The notes under the pieces are model-generated. The model was not told where the DNA came from. It made no database searches and saw only the letters and a list, made by a program, of their open reading frames with translations. Below, piece by piece: positions 1 to 9,734 of a DNA stretch of 64,000 nt (position 1 is the first letter of the stretch; every line of letters starts with the position of its first letter). A program made the translations under genes and the position numbers. The stretch spans positions 5,062,711 to 5,126,710 of the forward strand of contig JBJCIZ010000239.1 in the NCBI GenBank assembly GCA_051294375.1. Reading direction: 5' to 3'. The DNA is from Paraspadella gotoi (taxonomy: Eukaryota > Chaetognatha).

Positions 1-174
1 GACAGACGGACAAACAGACAAACGGACGGACGGACGAAAAAAGTTTGTCGCTTCTTTTCAAATCAAATCTCGCGATCAAAATCGTCATGAAAAAGGTTTT
101 CGCAGTTGAATTCCTTCTTCCTTTAATAATCTTGCAACAAAAAGAAAACAATATTTTGGTTGTTCTTGAAATTT
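1..174. repeat. Edge duplication of 2566-2751
   Basis: A GACA/GACG tract followed by about 140 bp that matches 2566-2751 apart from scattered indels. It ends at the 25-N gap. Two near-identical copies either side of a filled gap suggest an overlap that the assembler did not merge rather than a genomic repeat. Confidence 0.75.
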
Positions 175-199
175 NNNNNNNNNNNNNNNNNNNNNNNNN

Positions 200-980
200 G
201 ACGACACCTTGAGGACATGAGACGAGAGATGAGAGAATGAGATGAGAGAACTGGAGCAGAGTGAGATTGCGAGAACTGTGACTGAGCGACTCGGGAGATG
301 ACGGAGGATCTCGCGAGTGAGTGGTGTGGGGATGAGAGAAAGAGAGACTCGAACTCTGAGACACTGTGTAGACGCAAGTTATCCAAAACTCGTCGTTAAT
401 ACAAACTCTGCGGTGAACGACCTCGAAACATTGTTAATTAAATTAAAAAGTTGACTTCTGAAAAGCCGCCCAGTCCGTTATCGGCTGAGAGTTGATTTAG
501 GCCGTGAGAGAGATGGATGGAGAGAGAGATAACGAGACGAGATTGAGCAGAGAGACGAGAGAGAGGGAGAGAGAGAGACCAGAGACCATGAGAGGAGAAC
601 AGAAAGAAAAATAGAAAAGAGTGCAGAGAAAACGAGAGCGAGAGGGAGAGACGGAGAGGGGGGATGGCGGTCGATCGGCCGAGAGAGAAGACGGACGCGG
701 AGAGAGGAGAGACAGAGAAAAAAAAAGAAGAGAAGAGAGATTGAGAGAGAGAGAGTAGAGAGAGCGAGAGAGAGAGAGACAGAGGAAAGAAAGAAGGAAG
801 AAGAAGAGAGAGAAGAGAGAGACACGAGAGAACGAGAAAGAAAAAAGAGATGAAGAGAGAGAGAGCAGAGAGAGAGAGAGGAGAGAGAGACAGAGAAAGA
901 AAAAGAAAGAGAGAGAAGAAGAGAGAGGAGGATCGAGGAAGAGAAGAGAGAAACGATAAGATGGGACTGACTGGATGAGG
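200..980. repeat. GA-rich purine tract with a degenerate first satellite core
   Basis: Nearly pure purine sequence made of GAGA runs with irregular GAGG and GAAA interruptions. A divergent copy of the satellite core described at 983-2013 lies at about 371-480. The long open frames here on both strands are only Ser/Leu-rich or Arg/Glu-rich translations of the tract, so no gene is called. Confidence 0.8.
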
Positions 981-982
981 CC

Positions 983-1152
983 AAGATTCCAAAACCTCGT
1001 TAACAAACGCGTGACGATTGAAATTGTCTAGAAAAGTGACAGCCCGGGCCGTCGGTTGAGAGGAGAGAGGAGAGAGAAAGAAGAGAGAGACGAGAGAAGG
1101 AAAACGAAAAGAAAGAGAGAGAGAGAGAGCAGAGAGAAGACAAAAAAAAAAG

Positions 1153-1193
<41 letters not shown>

Positions 1194-1532
1194 CAGAAGA
1201 TCGCACTGAGTCTAGACGAAAGATTCCAAACTCAGCTTAACAAAAGCGTGACGATCGAAATTGTCTAAAAGTTGAAAGCCGCCATGCGGTGAGAGAGAGA
1301 GAGAAGAGAATGAGAGAAGGAGGAGAGAGAGAGAGGACAGAGAGACAGAGAAAGAAAAGAGAGAAGAGAGAGAGAGAGAGACAAGAAGAAACAAAAAAAG
1401 AAGAAGAGAGAGGGAGAGAGTAGAGAGAGGGAGAGATCGACTGAGTTTTGTGCTCCTGAGACGAAAGCATCCAAAACTCGTTAACAAAGCGCGTGACGAT
1501 CGAAATTGTTGTAAAAGTGGAAGCCGCCGCTC

Positions 1533-1589
<57 letters not shown>

Positions 1590-1644
1590 AGAGAAAGAAA
1601 AAGAAAGACGAGAGAGAGAGAGACGTAGAGAGACACGAGAAAAA

Positions 1645-1696
<52 letters not shown>

Positions 1697-2013
1697 GGGA
1701 GAGATCGACTGAGTCTGAGACGAAGATCCAAAACTCGTTAACAAACGCGTGACGATCGAAATTGCTTATAAAGTGAAGCCGCCGCGCACGGTGAGCAGAG
1801 AGAGAGAGGAGAGGAGAAGAGAGCGAGAGAGATAGCAGAGAGAGAGAGAGAGCGAAATGAGGAAAAAGAAAGCACAGAGAGAGGATGAGAGAAGAAGGAG
1901 AGATGGAGAGGATTGGAGGATCCGAACTAGACCTTGTGAGAACGAAGATCCAAACTCTGTTAACAAATGGCGCGGACGTATCGTAAATTGTTAAAAGTGA
2001 AGCCGGCTGTCGT
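983..2013 (+). repeat. Composite satellite: ~75-bp core plus (GA)n spacers
   Basis: Five copies of a unique core begin near 983, 1217, 1461, 1720 and 1941, and a sixth divergent one lies at about 371-480. The core reads roughly CCAAAACTCGTTAACAAACG, then CGTGACGATCGAAATTGT, then AAAGTGAAGCCGCCG. Between cores are 140-180 bp of GA microsatellite, giving a period of about 220-260 bp. The cores are far more alike than the spacers, so the unit behaves as a satellite monomer and not as chance GA expansion. Confidence 0.85.
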
Positions 2014-2565
2014 GACTAGTGATGCGTCGTCGTCGTTCGTTCGTCCGTCGTTATCTGATCGTTCGTACGTCGTTTCGTAATTCGATTACAATATATGACA
2101 TAATTTTCTTTGATGTCGCCGTCATCGTGGGTCGACCGCAAGTCGTTGTTATTCAGCTGTTTTGTAGCTGTTGTTATTTATTGTTGTTTTCAATAATTCT
2201 GTTTTCAAGTTGTTTTCGGTTTTTGTACGCAGTTGTATTAGGTCCGATAATACGAAAGTCATGGCAACAGGATGAACATCTCGGTCATTATAGTGAATGG
2301 GAAAATGGGGCTCTGGAAAATCAGAGGCAGGAAAATATTTTCCGGGGCGCTAAGCAGTAAGCATGTGGGATTTTCTTTTAATTGTAAAGGACTACACTCT
2401 ATATTCAATTTTAAAATATTGTTTCAATTCCATTCAGCATTAAATAAATATATTCGGTTGAAGATATAAAAAATAAGAGAAAAGAAAGAAAGAAAAAAAA
2501 AGAAGATAAAGAAAGAAAGAAAGAAAGAGAAGAAGAAAGAAGTAATAGAAGACAGAAGAGGATAG
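2014..2565. other. AT-rich sequence without recognised gene
   Basis: It opens with a degenerate CGT/CGTT run (about 2020-2075), continues as T-rich unique sequence and ends in a GAAA-rich stretch at 2468-2540. Open frames reach 113 codons but show no family resemblance and no splice context. Confidence 0.5.
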
Positions 2566-2751
2566 ACAGACAGACAACGGAAAAACAGACAAACGCGCAC
2601 GGAACGGACCGAAAAACATTTGTCGATTCTTTTCAAATCAAATCTCCGCGCATCAAAATCGTCATGAAAAAGGTTTTCGCAGTTGAATCCTTCTTCCTTT
2701 AATAATCTTGCCTAACAAAAAGAAAACAATATTTGGTTGTTCTTTGAAATT
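2566..2751. repeat. Second copy of the 1-174 segment
   Basis: Same order as 1-174: GACA/GACG tract, CGTCATGAAAAAGGTTTTCG, then a T-rich end. On the minus strand 2698-2703 reads ATTAAA, a possible but unproven polyadenylation signal for the fukutin gene that ends at 3073. Confidence 0.7.
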
Positions 2752-2794
2752 TTGGGATTACAAATTTCTTTTACAATATTCTCTTCCTCGCAAA

Positions 2795-3072
2795 GACCTC
2801 CTCCTCCTCCTCTTACCTTTTTCCTCTTTCTACTCCTCCTCCTATTTTCCTCATCCTTCCTCCTCCTTCCTCCACTTTCTCCTCTTCCTCTTTCTCCTCC
2901 TCTTTATCTTTCTCCTCTTCCTCCTCCTCCAACTTCTCTCCCTCTTCCTCTTCTCCTTCCTCTTATGCATCTTTCTCCGCCTCCTCCTCTTTCTCCTTCT
3001 CCTCCTCACTCCACCTCTCTCCTCCTGGTCCTCCTCCTAATTTCTCCTCCTCTTTCTCCTCCTCCTCCTTCT
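2795..3072. repeat. (CCT)n pyrimidine tract just past the fukutin stop codon
   Basis: About 280 bp of CCT/TTC-rich sequence on the plus strand. On the minus strand it is AGG-rich, and the last residues of the fukutin frame (Arg/Lys-rich) already run into it. In the transcript it would be a purine-rich start of the 3′ UTR. Confidence 0.8.
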
Positions 3073-3330
3073 CTACCTCCTCTTCCTCCATTTCCTACTA
3101 CTAAACTTCTCGAACACCACACCTCCCTCCCATTCTTCAGCCTTCCACTGTCCCTTCACCACGACGTTGAAGGGACTCGTGATCCAGTTCCATTCCTCTT
3201 TCGGCGCCTTCCACTCATCGGCGCCGTATTCCGCTTTTATCAGCGCCGCGGGATCGCAAGGGACGTGGACTCTGTAGCCGTAGAGATCGGCGCTGCAGAC
3301 GAGGGTGAAGAAAGGATAGATACTGTGACC
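3073..3330 (-). CDS. FKTN: Fukutin exon 8: C-terminus
   Basis: Acceptor CCTCCCCTTCAG, phase 0, 85 codons and TAG at 3073-3075. The frame contains SIYPFFTLVCSADLYGYRV, HVPCDPAALIKAEYG, WNWITSPFNVVVKGQW and EEW, which follow the conserved end of fukutin almost step for step. The final ~13 residues (SSRKWRKRR) are encoded by the edge of the AGG/CCT microsatellite and have no counterpart, so the stop codon has probably shifted by repeat growth. Confidence 0.92.
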   Translation of the reverse strand, partial: GHSIYPFFTLVCSADLYGYRVHVPCDPAALIKAEYGADEWKAPKEEWNWITSPFNVVVKGQWKAEEWEGGVVFEKFSSRKWRKRR

Positions 3331-6253
3331 CTGAAGGGGAGGTTGGATTGGGAAGAAGAGGAGGGATTGAGTTGCGGTGTGGTGAGTCCGTGTGACAACC
3401 CAAGATGGAAACATATGAACATTAAAAATTGGTAAATCAACTTTCTACTGCAGTATTTTTGGAGTTATGGTTATTTATAGCGTAAATAGGACAGACCGAC
3501 GGCAAGTCAGACAGACAGACGGATTGACCGAGCCACAAACAGATAAAAAGATGTTTTACGAGGTACAAAAATTGCATCAATGACGACAACGATCCTTTCG
3601 GAAAAAAAAAAGTTTTTTCGTACATACAGTCATACTCGATTATATATCGCTGATCAAAATGGTCGTCGTTGTTGTCATCGCCGAATTACCTTCGTATAAT
3701 TAACAAACGTCTCTAACCCGTTCCACAGATACTTGACTCCTAGGCCAGAGGGCACGGCGTCGTTGGGCGGAGGATTTTCGCCTTCGTAGAGAAATAAGAG
3801 GTCGAATCTCTGAGAGTCGCGGTTGATGAGACTGAATGCGAGATTGTCGTGGGCGCGGCCTATATTTTGTAAAGGGGCGGAGAACTGGAGAGGGGAGGGA
3901 GTGGGGGGGTGAGGAAAGGGGGGGAGGAGGGTTTGCCGGTCAGCCAGTTAGTCGGTAGAGCACAGGACTCTTAATCCTGGGGTCGTGGGTTCGAGCCCCA
4001 CATTGGGCGCCACTGGGAAGATGGTATCTAGCTAAAGGTAGGTACTAACTAGTCTCTCATCAGGGAAAAGAGGTAAGTAGGGTAAGTATGTAATTGGTAA
4101 TAGGAAAACAGATATAACAAAGGGTATCAAGGGTACATAAAAGGGGGAGAAGGGAGAGGGAAGGTTTTGCAGACCCCGAGACCGAGAGGAGAAGTTGAGA
4201 GAGTCTGTCCGATCTCCAAGACTCTATCCGTGACTCCGGGGATGAAGAGAGGGAAGACGAGGGGAGGAGGAGGCGTTAGAGGGGAAGAGAAGGCCCGGGA
4301 GAGAGAGTGTTCTTGGCGGTGGCGTGAGCCTCTATCTTGAGAGGGAAGAAATGGAAGGGGTGGTAATAAGTATATAATAGACTAAAGTTTTTTTTAAATG
4401 CAAATCTTTAAATTCTAAGACCTTGGCAAAAAGTCGATGGTCAAAAATGTAAAAAAATATATATATGAATTGGTACAACCAATATAAATATTATCCATTC
4501 ATTTAATAAATAAATTGTTTAAAAGTTTAAGAGCCGATTTTTAATTTTCTGCTTTAATAACATAATTTTTAAAAAAAAATATTTACATTTTCCTTTTATC
4601 AACGTTTTACAAAGAATCTGAATCTGTTTTCAGAATTTAAAAAAAACATTTTCAAATTTTGACATCTATATAAAGGTAAGTACCCTATGTACAACTATAT
4701 ATAAATAAAGAGTAAAAAAAAAGAAAAATAATTACAGATTAGTATTCACTAAAATGATAGTTTTCAAGATATAAACTGTTAAATTTTGATTCTACTGGGA
4801 TTGATTGAGAATAATTAGTTGGGGGAGGGAAAGGTATGAGAATATTTCGACGTATTCCGGAGAAAATAAAAAATAAGAAAGGGGTGGCGAAAGAATAATT
4901 ATTGAGAAAAAGAGAGAAAGACAAGGAAGAAAGAACCTTCAGGAACGAAAGAAAGGACAGAAAGTTAAAAAATAAAAACAAAATTACGCATGAAGTTAAA
5001 GTACTTTCATTGGGACAAATGAAGAAACAAAAAAGGGGGGGGGGAAAAAAAGAGGAAATATTATCATGGTTCTACTTACCCCGTCACTCACCTTTATCCT
5101 TGTTCACGAAAATAATCTTCATCCATTCCCTATACCCTCCAGCGAACAAGGCAGTATCGGAGTCGTGGTGTGGGCGATGATGGCACACTCGCGCCACACC
5201 CCAGAAGGGATCCGGACCACAAGCCATGTAAGAGGCCCCACGAAGCGAACACCTTTCTGAAAAGCGTCGAGAGTTGTTTCGTTATTTACTCTGTTTAATT
5301 TTTTTTTTGTTCATTATTTCTTTCTTTAAGATCGAACAATCTTATGTTGTTATATTATAAACATTATCAGTTTTCTATAACTGAAATTATGTTTCACGTT
5401 CCAAGAATTTTTAAAATTCATTTTTAACTACAGAGTGTCTTGAACGTACTGTGACTTTACAAATGAATAAAGTGAATCAGTATGGTTATAAAAAAATCAT
5501 TTACTGTACTCGTTGGATCCGGAAGTTCTTACAGTTTTATATGATGTCTTTATTTTTAAAATCAAACGATTATATCACATGTTATCAGCACTCAAAGTAA
5601 ATGTCGGAAATAACTTTATCAATTTTGAAAAATTCAAATCTTTCTGAATCCCGAAAATCCCCCCTCATTTGAACTGCGTATTGTGTCGATAAAAATACAA
5701 ATAATAGACATACAAAAAAAAACAACTGTATAAGTTAGATGAATGATTAATTTGAAAGAACTACCGAGTTCTTTGAAATTAATCATTCACCTCACTTATT
5801 TGACACAGCGTTCATTTGTAAAGCGACAGTACGCCTGAGACACTCTGTACTTTATTCCCTCGCCTGATGTGGACGACGCTTTTCATAATTTTTTTGCTCG
5901 AAGATTCGTTTATTTTTTTGTTTCCGTAATTTTGGTGAAATTCTCTGGAGGACAAAAATTAAAAAGTGTTGAAAAGTGAAAAATAAATGAGACCAATGAA
6001 TGCCCATAATTATCAGACCTGACATTTTCGAAATTGCATTCGATGAACCTCGCAGCTTGGTTTTCCCATAGAAAATGAGTTTTGTTATGGGCCACCCAAA
6101 ACTGGCTACTCCCTAAGAACAAAAGTAAAAAATTAGATAAGGATTACAGATGGGAGTACAGAGCAATATTTTTATTCATGACCAATATTTCGATCCGTTG
6201 GACAGATCCTCTTCAGGGACAAATGAGTAAGAGAGAAAAAAAAAAACAAAAAC

Positions 6254-6291
<38 letters not shown>

Positions 6292-6292
6292 A

Positions 6293-6340
<48 letters not shown>

Positions 6341-8139
6341 AAAATCAGGATTAATCCCCACTCACTCACTCACTCCACATTCACAGTGTCTCTCTCTTCT
6401 TTTTTTTTGCCCTGACTATTAACCTACTCATTTGGCCCCGAAGATGATCTGTCCCAATGGATTGAAATATTGTTTATGAATAAAAATATTGAACCCGTAC
6501 TCCCATGTGTAATCTTTATCTAATTCATTATCTCGGTACATGCGATGACTCTCAAAAAAAAAAAAAAAAAGAAAAAAAAGTTTTTAATTTTAGGCCAACT
6601 TCCAAGACTATAGATAGTTTTTATAGATAGTTTTTATCTCTTGTTCTCACCCTCTTTGACGGTTTGGAATTTGGAAAAAGCCTTGGCTTTGCCTTTCCCG
6701 CCAAAAGACGGAATCCACAGATAACCGTCGTCGACGTCGTCTCTTTTCCCTCTGTCGAAGGCGATGGAAACGAAGAGGAAAGATCCGTCCGAGAATCTGA
6801 CAATTATTAGAGATGACAAAGTATAGTTTTTTTTTTTTAAATTTTAAATATATAAATATGAATATAAATAAGTAAATGAATAAAAAGATAAATAAAAAAA
6901 TTAAATAAATAAATAAAATGTAAATATAGATATGAATATAAATAAAATTATGAATAGAAAATATATATAAAATCTAGTGAATTTAAAATGTACTTCATGT
7001 TTTCATAAAAAAATATCCTATTGAAATTCGTCCATGCCATTGATGAGCACATGATTAAAAAAGTAAGTAACCTGAAATACTGGGAATTAAAAAATAAAAT
7101 GTCAGTCATTTTTATACTAAATATATATATATATATATGAAAAATCGGAAGACCTTATATCAGATAATTTAGCCATAGTATTTGATCATTTTTCATTATT
7201 TGAAATACGAGAAAAAGCTTCAGAATCATGGACCTGTTTTTCATCGTATGTTTTAATAACCTTAAGATTATTATTCAGGGATCTGGGGCAATCAAGTTAT
7301 CCAGCTATCCCTCCGAATGTTCACTATATTTTTTTTTCATTTTTAATACATTTCAAGTATAGTAAAATATCATAAAAAAAAGATAAATCCTAAATCTAAT
7401 ATTTTTTTTTTACATTCAGCTTTGCGGGAGAGTAATTAATTTTTAAAAATCATTAAAAATCAAACTTTAAATCATTTTTAATTTTTTTTTTTAAATACAA
7501 GTATATAGAATGATTTTTTAAGTCTGAAATAAAGTGGCGCGATTTTTTTGTAGATGATCAAAATCAACATCACCATTACAAAAGCTCCGAAACTAATGAA
7601 CAAAGGCTAACTTACTCACAAGTACTCACCCAAATCGGAGCCCGTACAACAGGTTAGCTTTGTTCGACAAGGATCCTTCCGTGTTCGCCGTTCTGAAGTC
7701 GGGACCCTCGATTCTTTCCACCTTCCAACCAGAGCTGATTGTTTTGTTAGTTCTGTGAAATGTATAACCAGATTGTTAATGTTGTTTTAAGAGAGATGAA
7801 TATTATTGCCTCGCCACTCTCTCAATCACGCGTTCCCTCAGTTATTATTTGACCGGTCTTCTACTGGTCAGTCAATAGTTTTAACGGTCTTTTTTCTGGC
7901 CATCTCGAAATTTACTTGAGATGCAAAACCGCAATCATTTTCGTTTTTCAAGGAAAATCATGAATATTGATCGTCAGAAACTCTAGTTTTATGAGTTTCT
8001 GGATTGCCTATAATTATAATAAATAGTAAATTGTTTTGAACCGGTTTCGTCCTGGAACTCAAGTTAAACCCTTTTGACTGGCGACTGAAAGAAGAAAAAT
8101 AAGAAGAAGAAGAATAAGATGAAGAAGACGAAAGTTCTT

Positions 8140-8233
<94 letters not shown>

Positions 8234-9244
8234 AAATACAAATGGCAACCTCCTGAAATCCTTTTGTTCATAGACTTACCCTATTTCTCCACCCATGCTC
8301 ATCTTTCTCCTTCTCCTCTCCATCTTTTCCAATTCTCTCGTCCAGTTCGTCGTCGCCTCCTCCAAAGCCTCCGCTTGATTCTCGAAGACAAGAAGCGTTT
8401 CGTCGACGGCGGCAGCGGCGGAAACTTTCTTCCCCTCCTCCTCCTTCTCTTCCAAAGCCTCCCGCGGAACGACGACCAACTTGAGCTTCGCCTCCGCAAA
8501 AAATCGTAGGAGATGAGATCGTTGGGATTTTGGAGAAGATGAAGGGGATTCGTTGGAGGAAGATATCGGGATGCTGCTGGAGATGGTGATGTCGCGGGGA
8601 CGGATGGAGAAAAACAAAGGGTTAGAGTGAACCATGGTAGAGTGAAAAGGAGAGGAAAAAGTTTTAGATTTCGATGAATGAAATTCTGAGTTTAATGCAT
8701 TTGAAACGGAAGTCGCCGGCGACGACGCCGAAGCGGCTGCTGACGTTGTCGCTGGATTCGACCCTATTCGAAAGGCGTTGGATAATACTATTAATTTTAT
8801 TTTTCAAGACGTTAATTTTTAAGTTATTGCATAAGTGCAGAGCCTTCATAGACCTTTTCGCCTAAACTTTAGACATCTCTTTGAGTTTGAAATGAATTTC
8901 AATCTCTGAAATATTTCAAATATTTCGAATATTGACTTGAACTTGAATTTGTCGAACTAAAGACCACCTGAAGATTTACCTCATCCGCTGCAATCCCAAC
9001 CACTAACCTCCGCACCCCATACGCCCTCACCCTCCCCACACTTACCCAACCATCCCCAAAATGCCTAACGAACCCCGACCCCCACCTCACCGCAAAAGTT
9101 TTTTTAGCGCCGCTTCGCCGTTGTAGAAATAAAAGACGCAAGGGAAAAAGAAGCCGACGAATAAGAGAAGGAACGCCGATTTCCTGTTGACGCCCAGCCA
9201 CGGTGACGGTCTGTTGCGTCAGAAGGAAATTGACGGTGGATCAT
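3073..9244 (-). CDS. FKTN: Fukutin-family ribitol-5-phosphate transferase (8 exons)
   Basis: Whole gene, exons listed separately. The C-terminal half aligns by eye with animal fukutin: a RFIEC motif, an SGSLLG/RECAII/DSD catalytic exon, an RFDLLFLYE strand and a YRVHVPC…WNWITSPFNV…GQW…EEW end. The N-terminal exon has a single membrane span, as expected for a type II Golgi protein. Fukutin transfers ribitol phosphate from CDP-ribitol to the O-mannosyl core M3 glycan of alpha-dystroglycan, with FKRP adding the next unit. Intron phases agree at most junctions (2, 2, 2, 1, 2, broken, 0). Summed exons give about 545 codons against 461 in human; the excess is in exon 2. Frame breaks occur in exon 1, probably exon 2, and exon 6. 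I infer assembly indels because the window is full of them, but a decayed copy is not excluded. A stretch of about 35 residues between RFIEC and the catalytic motif is missing. FKTN rather than a close paralogue is likely but not certain. Confidence 0.85.
3690..3884 (-). CDS. FKTN: Fukutin exon 7
   Basis: Acceptor CCCTCTCCAG, donor ACGAAG|GTAATT; exactly 65 codons with phase 0 at both ends and no stop. It contains GRAHDNLAFSL, RFDLLFLYEGE and KYLWNG, matching GKVEDSLELSF, KLDVFFFYEE and the MWNGG stretch of fukutin. This is one of the two best-supported exons of the gene. Confidence 0.9.
3935..4012 (+). tRNA. tRNA-Lys(CUU)-like sequence with encoded CCA
   Basis: The anticodon arm (CAGGA, loop CTCTTAA, TCCTG; anticodon CTT at 3970-3972) and T arm (GTGGG TTCGAGC CCCAC) are perfect. 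The 3′ acceptor strand ATTGGGC would pair with GCCCGGT, but the 5′ strand lacks one C, and the D arm carries a short insertion and a lost base. CCA follows the discriminator directly, although animal tRNA genes do not encode CCA. This favours a retroposed copy or SINE head over a working gene. It lies antisense within the fukutin intron between exons 7 and 6. Confidence 0.6.
4013..5091. other. Fukutin intron 6: GC-rich segment, AT-rich rest
   Basis: 4165-4340 is GC- and purine-rich and opens after TTTTGCAG, but neither strand gives a family match. 4467-4517 holds a tail fragment of the R1 repeat (minus orientation). A G-run lies at about 5034-5044. No further exon is seen. Confidence 0.4.
5092..5256 (-). 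CDS. FKTN: Fukutin exon 6: catalytic DxD exon, frame-broken
   Basis: Acceptor GCTTTTCAG, donor AAAG|GTGAGT. Family motifs appear in order but in three frames: WSGSLLG in the frame entering from exon 5, then WRECAIIAHTT, then DSDTALFAGGYREW. These correspond to SSGTCLGWYRQCNII and the KDVD metal-binding motif of human fukutin. At least two one- or two-base indels break the frame, and the exit phase does not fit exon 7. All motifs being intact at protein level points to recent or artificial indels. Confidence 0.75.
5431..5847. mobile_element. Mariner-type MITE, 417 bp
   Basis: Inverted ends of about 37 bp, both starting CAGAGTGTCT and sharing CGTACTGT and CTTTACAAATGAA, are flanked by TA (5429-5430 and 5848-5849). 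A TA target and CAG… ends are typical of Tc1/mariner elements. There is no transposase frame, so it is non-autonomous. The inner part has a 23-bp hairpin (5740-5762 with 5767-5789, one mismatch). It sits in a fukutin intron. Confidence 0.85.
6019..6112 (-). CDS. FKTN: Fukutin exon 5 with RFIEC motif
   Basis: Acceptor TTTTGTTCTTAG at 6113-6114. The phase-1 entry from exon 4 gives VKEG then SSQFWVAHNKTHFLWEN and AARFIECNFENVR, which lines up with the VDGLEVLIPKD…SRFIECRYKEAR part of fukutin. The donor CAG|GTCTGA is weak, and the exon could extend further. A 400-bp inverted-repeat element begins only about 18 bp upstream of the acceptor. Confidence 0.75.
6131..6525. repeat. Foldback element with ~100-bp inverted arms
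   Basis: 6131-6229 and 6424-6525 are inverted copies with several mismatches. Between them lie a (GA)n run (6259-6339) and a CT-rich stretch. Each arm carries the order GAAGA, a small hairpin, then GAAA, followed by AATAAAAATATTG, seen also in the insertion at 10134-10243. The element lies in the fukutin intron between exons 5 and 4. Confidence 0.8.
6651..6796 (-). CDS. FKTN: Fukutin exon 4
   Basis: Acceptor ATTGTCAG, donor AAAGAGG|GTGAGA. The frame reads FSDGSFLFVSIAFDR, then DGYLWIPSFGGKGKA and KFQTVKE, matching in order the ERSGNYLWHGHL…FRKLQFGR region of fukutin. Entry phase 2, exit phase 1. No internal stop. Confidence 0.75.
6797..7629. other. Fukutin intron 3, AT-rich
   Basis: A- and T-rich sequence with short TA runs (7123-7139) and no sign of another exon. 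Confidence 0.5.
7630..7752 (-). CDS. FKTN: Fukutin exon 3
   Basis: Acceptor TTTCACAG, donor TTTGG|GTGAGT. The 41-codon frame contains SGWKVERIEGPDF and ANLLYGLRFG, which correspond to the GFQCLKIE…LHYICKL stretch of fukutin. It accepts phase 2 from exon 2 and leaves in phase 2, so the frame runs cleanly into exon 4. Confidence 0.7.
8141..8229 (+). repeat. (GA)n microsatellite in fukutin intron 2
   Basis: About 44 uninterrupted GA units ending some 45 bp before the exon 2 donor on the transcript-downstream side. On the transcript strand it is (CT)n. Confidence 0.98.
8280..8787 (-). CDS. FKTN: Fukutin exon 2: stem/N-terminal domain
   Basis: Acceptor AG at 8788-8789, donor GAAATAGG|GTAAGT at 8274-8279, ending in phase 2. 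GC content is much higher than in the flanks. The frame continuous with exon 3 covers the downstream 360 bp, with an Ala/Glu/Lys-rich segment and motif LKLVVVPREA, possibly equivalent to the CVPRDF segment of fukutin. The frame continuous with exon 1 covers only the first ~125 bp, so one frame change is needed near 8660-8700. Similarity to the family is weak here; phase and GC content carry the call. Confidence 0.5.
9091..9244 (-). CDS. FKTN: Fukutin exon 1: membrane anchor
   Basis: The frame ending at the donor CTTTTGCG|GTGAGG encodes basic residues (NRK), then about 20 hydrophobic residues rich in Phe and Leu (roughly 9123-9179) beginning SAFLLLFVGFFF, then a polar segment. This matches the N-terminal signal anchor of fukutin. 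The frame meets a TGA just upstream. The nearest ATG (9242-9244) is in another frame, so either one base is wrong or the start lies elsewhere. The exon ends in phase 2. Confidence 0.6.
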
Positions 9245-9307
9245 TGGAAAAAATAAAAACGGCGGGGCTATTTATAGAAAGCAAACAATTCAATATTTAC
9301 CTGGCGG

Positions 9308-9315
9308 TATATATA
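9308..9315 (-). promoter_or_regulatory. Possible TATA element of the fukutin gene
   Basis: Minus-strand TATATATA about 65-70 bp upstream of the proposed ATG at 9244. A second TATAAATAG lies closer, at 9268-9276. Both sit in AT-rich sequence, so chance occurrence is a real alternative. Confidence 0.25.
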
Positions 9316-9734
9316 GCTCGCATTTTATAATATTGCGAAAGGCAAATTTTTGCCTATTCAGTATTTTAACAAACGAAAGCTATATGGTTTTTCTTTCGGT
9401 TTTTTTTTTCTTGTGTTTTTTTATCTCGCCAGACTGGCCTCGGACGAGACCCATCTTGGGTGGGATAATGGTTTACTATTGCTTTTTAGTGACGTCGTCG
9501 TCGTCGTCGTTGTCATCGTTATCGTCGTCATGCTTTTTTTACATTTATTTACAATAGAATATCATAAAAGTGTGTAATTGAAGGAAGCTTAAAATTTCGA
9601 TGTGGATTCTCATCATCAAGATCTTTTCAAATGGATACAAGTATTTTTTGTTTGAAGTTCTTTAACGTTATTATTAACAGTAAAATACTGTAATACTATA
9701 ATAATAATAATAATAATAATAATACTAAAAACGA

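Noticed and set aside
438-1752. Several overlapping open frames of 70-184 codons
   Set aside because: They are translations of GA/CT microsatellites (Ser/Leu or Arg/Glu only), open on both strands.
4165-4340. Extra fukutin exon in the GC-rich part of intron 6
   Set aside because: A minus-strand stretch (VLEIGQTL) superficially resembles AKELLQLAAKTL, but it lies on the wrong side of the catalytic exon and meets stops.
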